DNA from: CBDBCU01 sp965242615
GTDB taxonomy: Bacteria; Chloroflexota; Dehalococcoidia; Lucifugimonadales; UBA3495
NCBI GenBank assembly: GCA_965242615.1
Contig: CBDESR010000004.1
Location: 748,276-812,275 of the forward strand
DNA: 64,000 bases
Direction: 5' to 3'
The position numbers were made by a program, and so were the translations under genes. Position 1 is the first letter of the stretch. The number at the start of each line of letters is the position of its first letter. Positions 17,088-25,036 of this stretch are shown one piece after another. A model generated the notes under the pieces. That model was not told the DNA's origin. It searched no databases and saw only the letters and a program-made list of their open reading frames with translations.

Positions 17088-17395
17088 GGGTACTGTTGCA
17101 TTTGCTGGGTAGTACGGAGGTAGTGATATGGGGAGCTGTCCAGTAATGTGCGGTCGGTTTTTTGTACCGGGGTCGGAACTGGAGCGACACGGGAAATGTC
17201 CTCCGTGCTACGAGTACGACAACAACAATTGGCTGATGGTCAATTGGCAATATACCCGCGTGAAGGAAATTCCTACGCCCCCTAACCGGGGGGAGTGGTA
17301 TGACAAAGGCAACCAGCCCACCGTTTAAGCGCCCGGGGTGCGGGCAGTTACGACCCGCAATTGAGCGGTATCACCGTCCGATGAACGGTGATATG
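17088..17395. repeat. Right-hand inverted copy of the element flanking tgt
   Basis: It matches 15546-15849 in reverse complement from GGGTACTGTTGCATTTGCTG inward, through the small zinc-ribbon gene, to the CCGATGAACG segment. The outer ~90 bp with the second terminal repeat, seen in the left copy, is absent here. Confidence 0.75.
17128..17328 (+). CDS. Small Cys-rich protein encoded in the repeat element
   Basis: Protein of 66 residues: MGSCPVMCGRFFVPGSELE, then HGKCPPCYEYDNNNW and a C-terminal tail with EIPTPPNRGEWYDKG. Two cysteine pairs suggest a zinc ribbon. The first pair reads CPVMC because of a three-base insertion relative to the left copy, which has CPVC. GGAGG lies seven bases before the ATG, a good ribosome site, so this copy is probably translated. 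No family is recognised. A DNA-binding or zinc-binding role is a guess from the Cys spacing. Confidence 0.5.
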   Translation: MGSCPVMCGRFFVPGSELERHGKCPPCYEYDNNNWLMVNWQYTRVKEIPTPPNRGEWYDKGNQPTV

Positions 17396-17435
17396 AGGTT
17401 AGACCTCTCTATAGCCTAAAAGGTTATCCTAAAAG

Positions 17436-17465
17436 TGAACCGGTGTCAACTGCGACACCGGTTCA
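17436..17465. terminator. Hairpin between tgt region and the Mrr-like gene
   Basis: A perfect 12-bp stem TGAACCGGTGTC/GACACCGGTTCA with a six-base loop. It stands between converging transcripts and is preceded by AAAAG on the plus strand, so it can act for the minus-strand gene as well. The U-tract is weak. Confidence 0.5.
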
Positions 17466-17489
17466 TTCAAGGAAACCGCCCCATCCCCC

Positions 17490-18386
17490 TTACACTTCCG
17501 CAAAATAGTTGGCGTCCAACTTCTTGACTTCGTAGGTGAATTCCGTAACCACCCCGACGCCGTGCCGGATCATCAAGGCCGCCAACTCCTGTCCGTCAAT
17601 CAAGCGGATGGATTGGATGCCTTGAGCAACTTTTTGCGCGGCCTGACGGGCGGAGCCCGAAAAGGTAGAGGTGGTGATTAGCACACCTTTGGAAGCTCCA
17701 TGAGTGAGCAACGCCCCGGCAAACTGGTTAACCACCGGGCTACCGACTTGAGCGTCATCCCACTTCTTGGCTTGAATATAGATCTTTTCCAGCCCAAGGG
17801 TGTCCTCGTCGATGACACCGTCAATCCCGCCATCGCCGCTGCGACCTACCGCCTGCCCGTCGCCATAGCCCATCGTTTCCAACAGGTTCACCACCAGACG
17901 CTCGAAAGCGTCCGGCTCAAGGCTCTTTAAGCTGTCCAAGATTTCCCGGGACAGGGTGGACTGGATCTGCTGATGGACAAAGTCCATTTGCTCTACGGGA
18001 GCTACATTGTCAGAAGGGGAACTCTCGGGTTCCACAATGGCAACGTTCTCCTCAGGGCTGATCCAGTCCTCCAAGTCGGCGTACTTTATCGCGGACTGGC
18101 TGGGGTGCTTGGCAAGGAAATCGCGGCCGCGTTGGGTAATCCGGTACAGTCCCCTGCCGGGGTTATCGACCATCCCGGCCGATTTCAGGACGTTCAAGGC
18201 CCAGCTGGCTCGACTTTGCACTGTGGTTATCTTGCCAGAGGGGATCATTTTTTGCAGGTCGGCCGGGGTCAACTCGAGTTTGGGAGTCAACCCGACAATG
18301 ATGGTTCTGCGCGCCACCGTCTCGTTGGATTCGGCACAGATTTCCAAGACCGGCCGATAAAACTCGTTCACTCCGGGCACTGCCAT
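17490..18386 (-). CDS. mrr: Mrr-type restriction endonuclease
   Basis: Protein of 298 residues. The N-terminal winged-helix domain (about 1-95, with the RGLYRITQRGRDFLAKHP wing typical of Mrr_N) is followed by a linker rich in Glu/Pro and a C-terminal PD-(D/E)XK nuclease. The catalytic core is GRSGDGGIDGVI plus YIQAKKW, with Asp and Gln-x-Lys in place. The family cleaves methylated foreign DNA. The start is set at 18386 because GGAGGGAGAG precedes that ATG, while an upstream in-frame ATG at 18461 lies inside the promoter. The gene stands alone, so a type IV restriction role is likely. Confidence 0.9.
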   Translation of the reverse strand: MAVPGVNEFYRPVLEICAESNETVARRTIIVGLTPKLELTPADLQKMIPSGKITTVQSRASWALNVLKSAGMVDNPGRGLYRITQRGRDFLAKHPSQSAIKYADLEDWISPEENVAIVEPESSPSDNVAPVEQMDFVHQQIQSTLSREILDSLKSLEPDAFERLVVNLLETMGYGDGQAVGRSGDGGIDGVIDEDTLGLEKIYIQAKKWDDAQVGSPVVNQFAGALLTHGASKGVLITTSTFSGSARQAAQKVAQGIQSIRLIDGQELAALMIRHGVGVVTEFTYEVKKLDANYFAEV

Positions 18387-18433
18387 ACTCTCCCTCCGCT
18401 TAATGTTGCTACGGCTATCCCAGCCGCGAATAT

Positions 18434-18461
18434 ATGATAAACTATCTCCCGCCATTGTCAA
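18434..18461 (-). promoter_or_regulatory. Promoter of the Mrr-like gene
   Basis: On the minus strand TTGACA (18461-18456), a 16-base spacer and TATCAT (18439-18434) precede the ribosome site of the gene by a normal leader distance. Confidence 0.6.
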
Positions 18462-18493
18462 ACTACTAACTTAATCGGAGCGTTACTGACCCT

Positions 18494-20557
18494 ATGGTTC
18501 CTCCCGGCGATATTTTCGGCGTTATTCCGGTATGGGTCGGTGTTTATCTGGCCTTGCTGCTGACCCAAGCTTTGGCCGGCTGGCTGGCTTACCGGCGGGT
18601 CATTCACCTGATACGGCAGGGTCGCAGCGTGGCCCGCTTCGACCGCCCTGGGGAACGGCTGCGGGGCGCGGTGAGTATCGTCTTGGGGCAGCGCAAGGTG
18701 TTGCAGCGGGTGGGCAGCCAGGACGCCCGCAGTCGGTCGCTGGATCTGGCGGGGCTGGGCCATGCCTTCGTCTTTTGGGGGTTTCTGTCTTTTTCCCTGA
18801 GCTACCTTATCTTTATTTTTGGCGCGGCGATTTGGCCGCCGCTGCCGGCGGCGATCCTTACCGAAACCGGAGTGATGGTCTATAGCGTCTATCTGGACTT
18901 GTACGCCGTACTGATACTGGCGGTACTGGCTTGGATGTTCGTCCGCCGTTGGGCGGCCCGTCCCTACCGGCTCAGTTTTGACCTGACCCGCAACATTGAC
19001 GCCGTTATCGTTGTCGGCTTAACCGCCGCCCTGATGACGGCAACCCTGCTGGTTCACGCTTTTTATGTAGCTGCCGGCGGCCACGGCCCGGAGGCCGCCG
19101 TACCGGTGGGCGGCAGCATTGGCAACGCCTTTACCGCGCTGGGCTTGTCCGCCGGGGCGGCGGGCTTGCTGCACGCTATCTTTTGGTGGCTGCACTTGGG
19201 CATCATCCTGGGCTTTGGCATTTATGTGCCGACTTCCAAGCATATCCACATGATTGGCGCGCCGCTGAACGCCTACTTCCGCTCCTTGGAACCCCGGGGG
19301 ACTATGGCGGCGATCGACCTGGAAAATGCGGAACGGTTCGGCGCCGGCCGGGTGCAGGATTTCACTTGGAAACAGCTGTTGGACGGCTACGCCTGCGCGG
19401 TCTGCGGCCGCTGTACCGACGCCTGCCCAGCCAACACCACCGGCAAAATCCTGTCGCCGATGCACATTGTCGAGAACCTTAAAGAGCATATGCTGACCAT
19501 CGGACATCAGGGGCCGCGCAACCCGGAGCATACTGAGCCGACGCCGATCATTGACCATGCCATCCCGGAGCAAGCCATCTGGGACTGCGTTTCCTGCGGC
19601 GCGTGTATGGAGGAGTGCCCGGTAGTGGTGGAGCATATCCCGACCATTATGGATTTGCGCCGCAATTTGGTGCTGGAGGAATCGCGCATCCCGGAAACCG
19701 GGATGAATGCCCTGTTGAGTATGGAGCAGCGCGGCCATCCCTGGCGCGGCACCCAATTTTCCCGCACCGATTGGGCGGAAGGTCTTGATGTGCCGACTCT
19801 GGCGGAAAAGCCCGACGCCGAAATTCTCTTTTGGGTGGGCTGCACTGCCGCTTTGGAACAGCGCAGTCAAGGCTCGGCCCGCTCGATGGTCAAAGCGCTG
19901 AAAGCCGCCGGCGTGGACTTTGCCATCTTGGGGAATGAGGAAACCTGCACTGGCGACCCGGCCCGGCGGATGGGCAACGAGTATCTGTTTCAGATGCTGG
20001 CCGCCCAGAACATCGAAACGCTGAACGGCTACGGCGTCAAGAAAATCGTTACCATCTGCCCCCACTGTTTCAACACGATGCGGAACGAATATCCCCAGTT
20101 CGGCGGGGACTACGAAGTGCTGCACTACAGCCAGTTTATCGATCAGTTGTTGCAACAGGGGCGCATCAAGCCCATTAAACTGGTTAATGTCAACCTGGCT
20201 TATCACGACTCCTGTTTCCTCGGCCGGCACAACGGCATTTACGACCAGCCGCGCAACATTGCCCGGGCCATCCCCGGCTTGAAACTGGTGGAAATGACGC
20301 CGCGCTGCCGGGAACGGGGCTTCTGCTGCGGGGCCGGCGGCGGCCATATGTGGATTGAGGAAAGCCAGGGGGAGCGCATTAACCACGTCCGCACTGACCA
20401 TTTTCTGGCAACTGATGCCGACACCGTCGGCGTGTCCTGCCCCTTCTGTCTCCAAATGATGACCGAGGGCCTCCAAGCCAAAGGGCAAGCGGACCAAAAG
20501 CAGGCTAAAGATGTGCTGGAACTGCTGGCGGAAAGTTTGGGGGATAAGGGGGGATGA
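18494..20557 (+). CDS. Membrane-bound Fe-S oxidoreductase, FadF/HdrD-like
   Basis: Protein of 687 residues. The N-terminal ~270 residues hold about five membrane segments of the nitrate-reductase-gamma type, with histidines suited to heme b. Two 4Fe-4S motifs follow, CAVCGRCTDACP (near residue 300) and CVSCGACMEECP (near 364), then two CCG domains (CPHC..., and RGFCCGAGGGHMW). This order matches proteins thought to pass electrons from ETF and acyl-CoA dehydrogenases into the quinone pool (for example FadF), and resembles heterodisulfide reductase HdrD. No etf genes are adjacent. A GGAG lies 13 bases before the ATG. The stop overlaps the start of the next gene (ATGA). Confidence 0.85.
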   Translation: MVPPGDIFGVIPVWVGVYLALLLTQALAGWLAYRRVIHLIRQGRSVARFDRPGERLRGAVSIVLGQRKVLQRVGSQDARSRSLDLAGLGHAFVFWGFLSFSLSYLIFIFGAAIWPPLPAAILTETGVMVYSVYLDLYAVLILAVLAWMFVRRWAARPYRLSFDLTRNIDAVIVVGLTAALMTATLLVHAFYVAAGGHGPEAAVPVGGSIGNAFTALGLSAGAAGLLHAIFWWLHLGIILGFGIYVPTSKHIHMIGAPLNAYFRSLEPRGTMAAIDLENAERFGAGRVQDFTWKQLLDGYACAVCGRCTDACPANTTGKILSPMHIVENLKEHMLTIGHQGPRNPEHTEPTPIIDHAIPEQAIWDCVSCGACMEECPVVVEHIPTIMDLRRNLVLEESRIPETGMNALLSMEQRGHPWRGTQFSRTDWAEGLDVPTLAEKPDAEILFWVGCTAALEQRSQGSARSMVKALKAAGVDFAILGNEETCTGDPARRMGNEYLFQMLAAQNIETLNGYGVKKIVTICPHCFNTMRNEYPQFGGDYEVLHYSQFIDQLLQQGRIKPIKLVNVNLAYHDSCFLGRHNGIYDQPRNIARAIPGLKLVEMTPRCRERGFCCGAGGGHMWIEESQGERINHVRTDHFLATDADTVGVSCPFCLQMMTEGLQAKGQADQKQAKDVLELLAESLGDKGG

Positions 20558-21195
20558 CCACGCCGCCCTTGACATACCCATTCCGCAACGGCACAATACC
20601 AATACCGACCCACATATATTCCGGCCAGCCCGGCTCAGGAGCCGCTCGAACTATGTTGAAAAACCAGCCCAAATCCACCGTTGCTCCCGCTCCTGTCGCT
20701 ATCGAAATCCCGCCGGTCAACTGGGAGCGGATGTGCAACTATCTGCGTGTTGCCACCGGCGTCATCCCCGACGCTTTAGAGGAGCTGACTCACCTGGTCA
20801 ACTATATGCCCCGGTCTCGCTACGCTTGGTACGAAGCCTTGGCCAAGGTGGACGACCCGGACGAATCCCCCGGCCGCCGCGCCGCCTGCTTTCACCTCCT
20901 CATCGAGGAAAGCTCCGGCGACGCCTTGGCCGGCGACCCGGTAGCTTGGCAATCCCCCTTTGCCCCCGGCAGCAAATACGAAACCCAAGGGTGGATGCGA
21001 CCGACTCCCCCGGAACAAATCGCTGACATAGTTCAGCGCATCCGCAAGGAGTTCCCGGGAGTAGTCGCCGCCGAAAAGGCGGGGCGCTATGAGTTGACTC
21101 AAGCGCATATCGATAGCCTCGGCATCACCGAGGAGGACATCGCTGAAGCCATCCGGGAAGCTCGGAGAGAGGAACAATGCCTCCCCTCCGAGTAG
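20554..21195 (+). CDS. Hypothetical protein, probable partner (antitoxin) of the PIN protein
   Basis: Protein of up to 213 residues, not recognised as a family. The first ATG overlaps the preceding stop as ATGA. A second in-frame ATG at 20653 has CAGGAG upstream and a TATATT at 20612-20617, so the true product may be 180 residues. The middle has Trp- and Tyr-containing helices (NYMPRSRYAWYEALAK). The C-terminus LGITEEDIAEAIREARRE is amphipathic and charged, like the toxin-binding tails of PIN antitoxins. It overlaps the PIN gene by 19 bases, which supports a coupled pair, but it is longer than usual antitoxins. Confidence 0.6.
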   Translation: MTTPPLTYPFRNGTIPIPTHIYSGQPGSGAARTMLKNQPKSTVAPAPVAIEIPPVNWERMCNYLRVATGVIPDALEELTHLVNYMPRSRYAWYEALAKVDDPDESPGRRAACFHLLIEESSGDALAGDPVAWQSPFAPGSKYETQGWMRPTPPEQIADIVQRIRKEFPGVVAAEKAGRYELTQAHIDSLGITEEDIAEAIREARREEQCLPSE

Positions 21196-21602
21196 TTCTG
21201 GACACCAACGTACTTATTGCCAAACTGCTCTTTGACCCGCGCAGTGCTTGGCTCGTTCAGGCTTGGCAGAACCAAACCCTGATACCTCTTGCTACTGAGG
21301 AAACTTTGGGTGAACTCGACCGGGTTCTCACCCGGGCCAAGTTTGGACTGCCCCAAGACCGAGTTGATGAGCGCTTGGCCGAATACCGCCCCTGGTGTCA
21401 AATCTACCCGGCGGACGCCGCTGTCACGGTTCCCGAATGCCGCGACCCGGCCGACCGCAAGTTTCTGCAACTGGCTCTCCAATCCCAAGCTGACGCCCTG
21501 GTCACTGCTGACTATGACCTGCTTACCCTGCAACCCGACTTTCCCATACCCATCATTACCTTGGAGCAGTTACAATCCCGGCTATCCGCCATCCCAAACT
21601 GA
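21177..21602 (+). CDS. PIN-domain ribonuclease, putative toxin
   Basis: Protein of 141 residues. VVLDTNVLIAKLL provides the first acidic residue, EETLGELDRVL the second (Glu), and RDPADRKFLQLALQSQADALVTADYDLL the last acidic pair, the full PIN active site of the COG1569-like group. Such proteins usually cut RNA and are held in check by the co-encoded upstream protein, whose gene overlaps this one by 19 bases. It is followed 23 bases later by a dehydrogenase gene. An RNA-processing role without toxicity cannot be excluded. Confidence 0.85.
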   Translation: MPPLRVVLDTNVLIAKLLFDPRSAWLVQAWQNQTLIPLATEETLGELDRVLTRAKFGLPQDRVDERLAEYRPWCQIYPADAAVTVPECRDPADRKFLQLALQSQADALVTADYDLLTLQPDFPIPIITLEQLQSRLSAIPN

Positions 21603-21625
21603 ACCCTCTAACTGGAAAGAACAAT

Positions 21626-22615
21626 ATGCCCGACTCCAAACCCTACTCCCTACTGGTAATTCCCGACGACGAACCGCCGGTACTGGCTGGTACGGCCCTT
21701 GAAACCCGCGCCCGCGCCTTGGCTGACCGGGTGGAATGGCACACTACCCGCCCGGCAAACCAGCAGGACACCATCGACCGCATCAAAGCCGCTGATGCGG
21801 TCATCAACATCCGCTCGGCGGTGCCTTTCCCCCGCTTGGTACTGGCCGCTTGCCCCAACCTTAAACTGCTATCCGTCTGGGGTACCGGCGTTGACCACGT
21901 GGACTTGACCACCGCCGCTGAACTGGGCATCACCGTGGCCAACACCCCCGGCTACGGCGCGCCCTATGTATCCGAACACGCTTTAGCCCTGGCCCTGGCT
22001 GTCTCCCGCAAAATCGTCCAGAACGACCGCCGCATTCGCGCCGGCGGCTGGACCGAAGGTTTCATCGACGAACTCTACGGCAAAACCCTCGGCATCATTG
22101 GCACCGGCGCCATCGGCCAGCGGATGATTCAGCTGGGCAAGGGCATCGGAATGCAGGTCATTGCCTGGACCGTCCATCCCAGCCCGGAGCGGGCCGAAGC
22201 TTATGGAGTGGACTTTGTGCCGTTGGAACAGTTGCTGCAACAGTCCGATGTCGTCAGCCTCCACTTGGCCCTGTCCCCGCTGACTGAGGGTTTCCTGGGT
22301 CGGGAGCAATTAGCCTTGATGAAACCCCCTGCCATCCTGGTCAATGTCGCCCGTGGCGCGGTGGTCGATGAATCTGCCCTTGGTGATGCCCTGCGCGTCG
22401 GCCAAATCGCCGGGGCCGGCTTGGATGTTTTCACCGCCGAACCCTTGCCGCCGGGGCATCCTTTCACCCAACTGGATAATGTTGTCCTTTCCCCCCACAA
22501 CGGCAGTATGGCTTACAATGGCACGATGCGCGGACTGGAAATGTCTATTGAGAACCTCGAAGCCTTCGCCGCCGGCCGCCCGGTTAATGTGGTGGCGGCC
22601 GGCAATCGGGTTTAG
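21626..22615 (+). CDS. D-isomer-specific 2-hydroxyacid dehydrogenase
   Basis: Protein of 329 residues, NAD(P)-dependent and of the family of phosphoglycerate and glyoxylate reductases. The Rossmann motif GKTLGIIGTGAIGQRM, the substrate Arg in NVARGAVVDE, a Glu in DVFTAEPLPPGHP and the catalytic His in LSPHNGSM are all present. The length fits a single-domain dehydrogenase without an ACT regulatory domain, so it is unlikely to be full-length SerA. It opens MPDSKPYSLLVIPDDEPP after GGAAAG. The substrate is not predictable from the sequence. Confidence 0.9.
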   Translation: MPDSKPYSLLVIPDDEPPVLAGTALETRARALADRVEWHTTRPANQQDTIDRIKAADAVINIRSAVPFPRLVLAACPNLKLLSVWGTGVDHVDLTTAAELGITVANTPGYGAPYVSEHALALALAVSRKIVQNDRRIRAGGWTEGFIDELYGKTLGIIGTGAIGQRMIQLGKGIGMQVIAWTVHPSPERAEAYGVDFVPLEQLLQQSDVVSLHLALSPLTEGFLGREQLALMKPPAILVNVARGAVVDESALGDALRVGQIAGAGLDVFTAEPLPPGHPFTQLDNVVLSPHNGSMAYNGTMRGLEMSIENLEAFAAGRPVNVVAAGNRV

Positions 22616-22662
22616 GCAATGGCGGCTTCGGGATTAAGCCGGCCCAAGCCCGCCGGGCGGCT

Positions 22663-23520
22663 TTGCTTCTGTCTATTCTGTTACTGGCGGTGGCGGCGGT
22701 GGGATTGATCGACTTTCTGCACCGGCAACTGGTGTTCTTTCCCGACCCGGTGGTGGCCCACACCCCGGCGGCCGCCGGCTTGCCCTTTCAAGAAGTTCAT
22801 TTCAGCGCCGCCGATGGCGTTAAATTGCACGGCTGGTTTATCCCGGCCCCGGCGGCTGTTCCGGCCGCCGACCCGCCTAATCAGCCTGCCGCCGCCAACC
22901 TGACCATTCTCTGGTTCCACGGCAACGCCGGCAACATCGGCTACCAGGTGGATGATATAGTTGCCTTGCGCCAGTGGACGCAAGCCAACATTTTCATCTT
23001 TGACTATCGCGGCTATGGCAACAGCGGCGGCCGCCCCTCGGAACAAGGCATCTATCGGGACGCCCAGGCCGCTTGGCGTTACCTGCTGACCCGCTCCGAT
23101 GTGGACCCGCAGCGCATCATCCTGTACGGCCGTTCCCTCGGTACCGCCGCCGCCGTGGAACTGGCTACCGCCGCGCTGGACGGCCCGCCGCCCTACGCCC
23201 TTATTCTCTATTCTCCCTTGACCAGCCTGGGCGCGATGGCACGCGCTATCCATCCTCGACTGCCGCTCCATTTATTGGCAGGCGGTCAATTCAACTCCCT
23301 ATCCCGTATCGGCCGCGTCCCTTGCCCCATCCTGATTATCCACAGCGCGGATGATGAAATCATCCCGGTGGAGCAAGGCCGCCAACTTTTTGCCGCCGCC
23401 CCGGAGCCTAAACAATTCCTTTATCCGGACGCTTCCGGCCATAACGATGTGCTGGACTTGACCGACCGGACATTGGGAGACGGCTTGGTCAATTTCCTGA
23501 ACCGACTGCCGGGGAATTGA
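22663..23520 (+). CDS. Membrane-anchored alpha/beta hydrolase (BEM46/ABHD13-like)
   Basis: Protein of 285 residues. The N-terminal hydrophobic stretch (SILLLAVAAVGLIDFL) looks like a signal anchor. The hydrolase core has FHGNAGNIGY (oxyanion loop), the nucleophile motif YGRSLGTAAA, an acid in IHSADDEIIPVEQG and His in ASGHNDVLDL, a complete triad. No in-frame ATG exists upstream. The start is taken as TTG 22663, or a slightly earlier non-ATG codon, and is uncertain. Family members include esterases and depalmitoylating thioesterases. The substrate is unknown. Confidence 0.8.
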   Translation: MLLSILLLAVAAVGLIDFLHRQLVFFPDPVVAHTPAAAGLPFQEVHFSAADGVKLHGWFIPAPAAVPAADPPNQPAAANLTILWFHGNAGNIGYQVDDIVALRQWTQANIFIFDYRGYGNSGGRPSEQGIYRDAQAAWRYLLTRSDVDPQRIILYGRSLGTAAAVELATAALDGPPPYALILYSPLTSLGAMARAIHPRLPLHLLAGGQFNSLSRIGRVPCPILIIHSADDEIIPVEQGRQLFAAAPEPKQFLYPDASGHNDVLDLTDRTLGDGLVNFLNRLPGN

Positions 23521-23585
23521 CATACCGCCCCAACCGGTCTATCCTGACTCTATACCCCGAAACTTGAAGCGTTGCGAGGTGTGAA

Positions 23586-23864
23586 ATGGCGACCGAGCGG
23601 AAACTGGAACTGGAAATTCTTTACTGCCAGGATTGAGGGCACGCCCTCCGCGCCGCCTGGATGGCCGGCGAAGCCTTGAGCCGGGTTGGCGACCATATCG
23701 CCGCCTTTAAGCTCACCCCGGGGCCGCACGGCAAGTTCGATGTCATCATCGACGGCGACATCGTTGCCGAACACCGCCACGAACCCAACGCCCACATTTT
23801 CCCGGATTTGCAGGACTTGATGCGGGCCATCGCTGACCGCACCGGCCTGCCGGTAGCCCACTAA
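23586..23864 (+). CDS. SelW/Rdx-family thioredoxin-like selenoprotein with in-frame TGA (Sec17)
   Basis: ATG 23586 follows GAGGTG and opens a frame interrupted only by TGA at 23634-23636, ending at TAA 23864. Read through, it gives 92 residues: MATERKLELEILYCQD-Sec-GHALRAAWMAGEAL, then the PGPHGKFDV and DGDIV segments. Rdx proteins carry C-x-x-C or C-x-x-Sec exactly here, after a beta strand ending in Tyr and before LRAAWMA, so the TGA sits at the active-site selenocysteine position (Cys14/Sec17). A hairpin suited to a bacterial SECIS lies 14 bases downstream. The family is thought to act in thiol redox control. No selA, selB, selC or selD is in the window, so decoding ability is untested. 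A nonsense mutation is the alternative. Confidence 0.78.
23651..23670 (+). promoter_or_regulatory. Candidate bacterial SECIS hairpin
   Basis: Five base pairs CGCCG/CGGCG, one C-C mismatch, then C-G and U-G pairs close a GGAU loop (23659-23662), 22 bases after the TGA. A loop G among the first two bases and this spacing fit the bacterial SECIS model. A second hairpin, GAGGG/CCCTC (23635-23648), overlaps the TGA itself. Confidence 0.5.
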
Positions 23865-23912
23865 CCCCGGGCCGCCGCCGGTTTCGGCGGCGGGCGACCG
23901 GAAAAACAACCG

Positions 23913-23943
23913 GGGCGGGTGATGCAACCCGCCCTTTAATCTT
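23913..23943 (+). terminator. Rho-independent terminator after the SelW-like gene
   Basis: GGGCGGGT and ACCCGCCC pair around a six-base loop and are followed by TTTAATCTT. A second GC-rich hairpin (CCGCCGCCG/CGGCGGCGG) precedes it at 23872-23893. Confidence 0.7.
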
Positions 23944-23945
23944 GC

Positions 23946-24239
23946 CTAAACCCCGGAAATAACCTCCACCGTCCACGCCATCAGTTCCAAATCCGGGCGG
24001 ATTTCCGCTACAAAATCCGCCGCTTCGTCCGTCATCTCCCGGGCGTGGGCGGCGTCATTGCTGACCACGCAGACCAGCAGGGTCAAAACCTGCCAGCGGT
24101 CATCCTCACTCGCCTCGGCCACCGCTACATTAAACTTGTTGCGGAGCCGCGCCGTCAGGGAACGGGCTACCTGCCGCCGGTCTTTCAAGCTGTGCGCTTC
24201 CGGCAAATGCAAGGTCAAACGACCGGCGGCGATGTGCAT
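23946..24239 (-). CDS. DUF503 (YlxP-like) protein
   Basis: Protein of 97 residues. HLPEAHSLKDRRQV, RLRNKFNVAVAE and VCVVSNDAAHA are the conserved blocks of DUF503, small ferredoxin-like-fold proteins often encoded near rbfA/infB and of unknown function. It is full length and starts MHIAAGRLTLHLP. It converges on the SelW-like gene and shares the terminator region with it. The usual ribosome-assembly neighbours are absent here. Confidence 0.88.
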   Translation of the reverse strand: MHIAAGRLTLHLPEAHSLKDRRQVARSLTARLRNKFNVAVAEASEDDRWQVLTLLVCVVSNDAAHAREMTDEAADFVAEIRPDLELMAWTVEVISGV

Positions 24240-24281
24240 GGTCGGTTTCCTTAATGGAATTGGGGCGGCGGACTATCGCCC

Positions 24282-24992
24282 TTAACCGTCCCCGGTGGAT
24301 TTGTCTTGGTCAGCCAACAACTTGATGCAATCCCAAGACAGGATGTTGGCTTCCTTGAGCCAGTGTTGGTTGACCATAAACTTGACCTGTGCAGTGTTAA
24401 GAACACTGCCGAGTTTGTCCTTATCCGCTACGATGAAAGGAACTACCCGCTGGGTACTGCCAATGTGGTGAATCAAAAGTTCTGCCGCCACATACTGGCG
24501 GATAAGCTGATGAACAAGGACGTGATGCCCGTCCTTTCCAAAAGGGCTCTCGTGCTTCGCTTCCCCGATGAAAAGGTACTTCGGGTTTTCCAGCACAATG
24601 TCAGTTTCGGTGTACCGGAGGTTGTTAAAAAATTTCTCCCGGTCGGCACTGGCCGGCCGATAGTTCCACTCCTGAGGCAACTCGAGGTTAGGGAACTTTT
24701 CAACCTCTTGACGCAGATCTGAAAACCGGCAGTTATAAAGGCTGGCAAATCCAGCCATGACCTCTGCCTGTTCTCCCTTGCCCATCTTTGTCCAGCCGTC
24801 CTTGTCCATCTGGTCCCGAACGCCCCGCCAGAACAGTTCAATCTGAACATCGCCCTCGCCCAACTCGCCGCCCAGCGGCTCCAGTAGCCGCCCAGCAAGA
24901 TCTCGGCGGGCAACAGGGTTCTCAAAGAACGGCGCAAAAGCCTTGGCCGTCTGCCAGTTCTCCGTCCGATTCTCAATTCCCAAAATACCCAT
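24282..24992 (-). CDS. PD-(D/E)XK nuclease-like protein of unknown family
   Basis: Protein of 236 residues. The stretch ETDIVLENPKYLFIGEAKH has the Asp...Glu-x-Lys spacing of restriction-type nucleases (about residues 132-150), followed by HQLIRQYVAAELL and a hydrophobic strand VVPFIVADK. The N-terminal 100 residues are helical and charged. A perfect AAGGAGGT ribosome site precedes ATG 24992. There is no methyltransferase beside it, so it may be an orphan restriction-like or defence protein. I do not recognise a named family, and the nuclease call rests on the single motif. Confidence 0.6.
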   Translation of the reverse strand: MGILGIENRTENWQTAKAFAPFFENPVARRDLAGRLLEPLGGELGEGDVQIELFWRGVRDQMDKDGWTKMGKGEQAEVMAGFASLYNCRFSDLRQEVEKFPNLELPQEWNYRPASADREKFFNNLRYTETDIVLENPKYLFIGEAKHESPFGKDGHHVLVHQLIRQYVAAELLIHHIGSTQRVVPFIVADKDKLGSVLNTAQVKFMVNQHWLKEANILSWDCIKLLADQDKSTGDG

Positions 24993-25036
24993 TGTCTTAC
25001 CTCCTTACGACTCTGATTTAGCCGTTTCTAACTGCC

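Noticed and set aside
18387..18461. Upstream ATG at 18461 as start of the Mrr-like protein
   Set aside because: It overlaps the TTGACA box of the promoter and has no ribosome site, whereas ATG 18386 has a strong one.
19019..20602. 527-codon minus-strand frame
   Set aside because: Antisense of the Fe-S oxidoreductase, whose cysteine motifs are unambiguous.
22619..22663. ATG at 22619 as start of the alpha/beta hydrolase
   Set aside because: It is in a different frame from the hydrolase; only non-ATG starts are available in frame.
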